A DNA stretch of 43,508 nucleotides from NCBI GenBank assembly GCA_001179505.1, contig CDMY01000954.1:118465-161972 (forward strand). The letters are read 5' to 3'. The stretch comes from Vitrella brassicaformis. Its lineage: Eukaryota; Sar; Vitrellaceae. The position numbers and the translations under genes were made by a program. The stretch's first letter is position 1, and each line of letters opens with the position of its first letter. The notes beneath the pieces are model-generated. The model was not told where the DNA came from. It worked only from the letters and a program-made list of their open reading frames with translations, and ran no database searches. Shown piece after piece: positions 40,140 to 43,508 of the stretch.

Positions 40140-42061
40140 TCACTTGGGCAGCGCCCATACCTCCTGCACAAAGAGACACACATACAGGGGCCGATTGTCG
40201 AGCTGACTGAGCGTACAAACATGTGTGTTGGTGCATTGATTGATTGCATACCGCTTCGGTGGCGGTGAACTCCATCTGGCGCGCCAGTGGGGCCTGGCGA
40301 TACTCATTCTCCACCGCTCCCTGATAGCCGAACGGCAGCCACCCCACCCACACATACACACGACAGCTACTCAGATCGGCGGCTGGGACGCCGGGGTCCT
40401 CACTATATCCCAAAGCCACACCCACTGTCCAGCTCACACCGATCCACACTTTGCAGACTGCCCGTCCATCCCTCACATCCCCCTCCCGTCCCGCGACCGA
40501 CACGCCCCCTCCCCACGGTATGGCCATCTTGGTCGGTGTCTCGACCCTTCCACTGATGGCGTAGAATGACACGACGCACGGGGTGAATATGAAGCTTGTG
40601 GGGTCTTGGGGCAGGGTGAGGGGGCCGTCGATGATCGATGCGATGAGGTGTTCGGGGCCATCGCGGATCAGCAGCAGCAGCCGGGACACGCCATCGATTT
40701 TGTCGAGGAAGGTCGAGTACTTGAAACCATCACGCGACGACCTGAACGCACATGCACATTGCACATAAGCACCATCCACCCACCCGATGTGTGCGGTGTG
40801 GTGTGTCCCTGTACTTACTTGTACACGAGCTTCATAGATTTGATGTAGATGTAGCGGCTCAGCCAGGCACGCAGCGCACCATAGCTGCCGTAGTAAGACG
40901 ACAAACGCAAAAACTGCACACACGCACACACACAGATGGATCACCGGATGAAGTCGCGAATGGTCTAGCTTTCATCGATTGTTGCTACCTGCTTCTTAGG
41001 TGTGCAGATGTTGTGCGAGACGGCCATAAGGTTCCTGACCTCATTCTGCGACACACAGCGAGTGGGCAAATATTCAATGCCGCCAATGATTGGGGGCGGC
41101 GTGGCCTACCGATGTGAGAATGAGGATTTTGTTGTCCATTGACTGGAGCGCCTGCTGCACGGATTGGTTGTTGTCGTGTAGCTGGACCTGCACGCCCGTC
41201 GTCACTTCATCCGCTACATGCGCGCGCAGGTCCTGACACACACACATCAACAGCATGCAGTGCATGACAATCGATCGAGGCATGGATGGCCGACCTCCAG
41301 CTGTTGGGCGTGTGCCTGTCTGGCAGCCCTCTCCCCCTGGAGCTCCAGCCGCAAATCCTCCATGGCATCCAGATACCGCCTCACGTGGCTGCGATGCGCA
41401 TCCTCTTGTGTGCGATCCGCCTCCTCCATCTGAACACACACGGAGATCACATCCATCCATCCAGCCAGCCAGCCAGCACCTGCTTGATCTTCTGCTCCAG
41501 CGCCCAGAGTTGTTGCTGCATCCGTCCCTGCTCCCCGCAGTCGAACCACACCTCCTCTCCCTCCATGTGCCGCTGGCTCTCAGCACTCGTGAACCACCCA
41601 CCAAAGGCCACAAACTCGTCCACCCAGCCGAGCGTGTCAGCCCTCTGGGGCCGATTCTGGCTCTGGCTGAGCTGCCGTGTAGGCCGTGTAGGACCCGGTG
41701 TCATCACGATTGCATACTTGTGCATCCGTTGGTCCATTTGTTGCTCCTGCCGCAGGCACAATTAGGCAACCACACATTACGCCCACACCACGCATTGCGT
41801 CCAGGTGCACCCGTGATCGACAAATGGGCCGACGGATGCACGAGTATGCACGAGCTGAAGATGTGTTGTGCGGTGGGGGAGTGAGCGTACCTGTGCGGCT
41901 GATGGGGCATCGTCGTGGATGAGGCGCACGGGGGGCAGCAGGAAGAAGAGCGGCAGCAGGAGGGTGACGATGAGGAGGGGGAAAGTCAGCCCAGCGATGC
42001 AGTAAAAGATCTCTCCAGCAGCCACAACCGACACCACAAAAGATGGTAAGGTTATCATCAT
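40140..42061 (-). CDS. Membrane-anchored coiled-coil protein with C-terminal TLDc domain
   Basis: Eight exons with agreeing phases: 42061-41891, 41746-41480, 41429-41295, 41232-41110, 41045-40989, 40913-40819, 40741-40252, 40163-40140; about 453 residues. The first exon encodes a strong membrane helix (IAGLTFPLLIVTLLLPLFF). Glu/Gln-rich helical exons likely form a coiled coil (MEDLRLELQGERAARQ). The C-terminal part fits a TLDc domain: FLDKIDGVSRLLLLIRDG, FTPCVVSFYAI, VCKVWIGVSW, DLSSCR and the closing EVWALPK. TLDc proteins (OXR1/TLDC1 type) are linked to oxidative-stress protection and V-ATPase regulation. A 39-base stretch 40321-40359 has donor and acceptor bases and no stop. Removing it (440 residues) would bring DLSSCR next to GAVENEY, closer to usual TLDc spacing. 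It is divergent from the light-harvesting gene. Confidence 0.7.
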
Positions 42062-42170
42062 CTCAAGCCAGAATTTACAGAATTTACAGGTCTGATTGCG
42101 AGCTTCAGCTCGCACTCTGATTGTCTGCTGCTCACCTTCTCCCTCTCTTTCTCCTCCCCCCTCCCTCACC
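42062..42170. promoter_or_regulatory. 109-bp divergent promoter with palindrome
   Basis: This separates the TLDc gene (start 42061, minus) from the light-harvesting gene (start 42171, plus). At 42097-42114 TGCGAGCT and AGCTCGCA flank TC, giving two overlapping inverted copies of the shared 9-mer. AATTTACAG is repeated in tandem at 42072-42089. A pyrimidine-rich CTTCTCCCTCTCTTTCTCC tract lies just before the light-harvesting ATG. Confidence 0.55.
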
Positions 42171-43443
42171 ATGTCGAGCACCAGCGCCCTGCTAGCTGTG
42201 GCCGTGGCCCTCTGCCTCCTCTCATCCTCACTCGCATTCGTCCCCAGCGCTCCCGCAGCACTCCGATCTAGGCAGCAGCAGCCCAAGAGGTCAGTTACCT
42301 AACTGCCTCTGCAGTAGAAGAGGAGGCAGATGCCTTATTGTCCAGATGCTGTCACACATCTGATCTGTGCCTGTTTGTCGCTTGATGGGTGTGCTGTGTG
42401 CTGTGCAGGTCAGTGATGCGTGCGCAGGCCACTTTGGACGATATGGTGGGGGGCGACGGCCCTGAACCATTCAGCAGAAATGTAGGTGGGGGTGCTGGGC
42501 CATCGCTGCAGCCCTTGCGTGAGGCTTTGGGGTGTGTGTGTGTGTGTGCGTGTGTGTGTCCAGTTTGATCCCCTCGGTTTGGCCGAGCAGTTCCCCCAAT
42601 ACCTCACCTTCTTCAGAGAAGCTGAAATCAAGGTCAGTCAGTCAACAGCACACACCCACACACGGACAAATCCATGACACACACACATTGCTGTGTGTGT
42701 GTGTGTGTGTGTTTAGCATGGTCGCATTGCCATGTTGGCTGTGTTGGGTATGGTGGTGCCCTCCTTCTGGACCCTCCCCGGCCGTGAGGGCATCTCAGTC
42801 TTGGCCGCCCACGACAAATTCGTCGAGAATGGTGTCATGGGACAGGTTGGTGCGCACACCACACCCCGACGAGGGCCACAACACGCACCCACCGGTGTGT
42901 CTGTGTGTCTGTGTGCAGCTGCTGTTTTGGGTCTCCTTGTGGGAGATCGTGACCTTCAAGACCGTCGTCGACATGGACGAGAAAGACCGGTATGCTCAAC
43001 GCTCAACACTCTGCAGCCATCCAGTCGTCCACCTACCACATCGTGTGCTGTGGTGTGTACTATGATGCGTGGCGTGTCAGTGAGCCGGGTGATTTCTCGA
43101 TGGATCCGTTCGGCTGGACCAGGACCCCCGAGAGGGCGCGGGTGCTCAGGACACAGGAACTCAAGAACGGGTGAGCGGAGCCGCACAAACAGCCGCATCG
43201 ATGTTGAGTCATGTCCACTCCGGCTGCCTGGCTTCTCTGTGTCTGTCTGTTTTGTCATCAGCCGCCTTGCGATGCTCGCATTCTCGGGTAAGCCTACCAC
43301 CACACACACAGAGACAGGGAGGGGGGGAGGGCGAGGCTGCTTCTGCACCGAACCCTGGTTGTTTGGTTGTCGGTTGTCGCATCCATCCATCAGGCATGAT
43401 CACCCAGGCGGCGTTGACGGGCAAGAACTTCCCCTTCTTTTAG
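42171..43443 (+). CDS. Light-harvesting chlorophyll a/c-binding protein (FCP/LHC family), plastid-targeted
   Basis: Eight exons: 42171-42289, 42409-42481, 42564-42632, 42717-42845, 42919-42989, 43081-43170, 43262-43287, 43394-43443; about 208 residues. Helix 1 carries REAEIKHGRIAMLAV and helix 3 carries TQELKNGRLAMLAFSG, the paired Glu/Arg chlorophyll-ligand motifs of the family. Helix 2 is LLFWVSLWEIVTF. The leader is bipartite: a signal peptide (LLAVAVALCLLSSSLAF) then a basic transit-like stretch. The Phe of AFVP sits at the predicted cleavage site, the hallmark of import into complex red-lineage plastids. It sits in thylakoid antennae and passes light energy to the photosystems. The transcript uses TG-repeat 3' splice sites. 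The end of the gene is complete, 65 bases from the window edge. Confidence 0.95.
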
Positions 43444-43492
43444 TTAGTCTCTTGGCCAGCCAGTCAGTGTATGTACATGATGTGATGGATGA

Positions 43493-43508
43493 GGGGGGGG
43501 GGGGGGGG
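43493..43508. repeat. Terminal poly-G run
   Basis: The last 16 bases are all G. Together with the opening C run this suggests that the window is a contig ending at homopolymers. No telomere-like repeat is present. Confidence 0.9.

Overview
The window is eukaryotic nuclear DNA from a photosynthetic protist, most likely an alveolate alga of the chromerid type (Vitrella-like). Reasons: almost every gene is split into many short exons with short introns; the last gene is a chlorophyll a/c-type light-harvesting protein whose leader has a Phe after a signal peptide, as in complex red-derived plastids; two genes encode long helical-repeat proteins like those expanded in alveolate mitochondria; and some introns use GC or GA donors, a trait known from dinoflagellates. 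The species assignment is inference; I could not search a database. All gene models were built by hand, from conserved motifs plus reading-phase agreement at every junction.

Layout. 1-1802: repeat-rich, no supported gene. 1803-3147 (-): three CCCH zinc fingers plus a C-terminal RING. 3399-4844 (+): TrmH/SpoU RNA ribose methyltransferase, divergent from the RING gene. 5236-10815 (-): replicative helicase subunit MCM2 in about 28 exons. 11565-16995 (-): about 1,440-residue SH3-WW-IQ protein. 17396-20660 (-): helical-repeat protein 1. 21268-24181 (-): mitochondrial alpha-ketoacid dehydrogenase kinase (PDK type). 24406-24594 (+): possible small gene. 25032-29396 (-): protein with degenerate cyclic-nucleotide-binding-like domains. 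30456-31489 (-): Mn-type superoxide dismutase. 31786-34678 (+): helical-repeat protein 2. 35191-35760 (-) and 35936-37110 (+): two unrecognised genes. 37729-39717 (-): DNMT2-type tRNA cytosine methyltransferase. 40140-42061 (-): membrane-anchored coiled-coil TLDc protein. 42171-43443 (+): light-harvesting protein.

Genes are packed with short spacers. Four or five divergent pairs share promoters of about 110-300 bp. This is ordinary housekeeping and organelle gene content rather than one operon-like system. The most novel signal is regulatory: a 9-base element, TGCGAGCTT or its complement, sits in the 5' flanks of at least five promoters, twice as a near-perfect palindrome centred between divergent genes. 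A second cluster of signals concerns splicing: GC/GA donors inside MCM2, UG-repeat 3' splice sites, very short introns, and in-frame stop-free introns.
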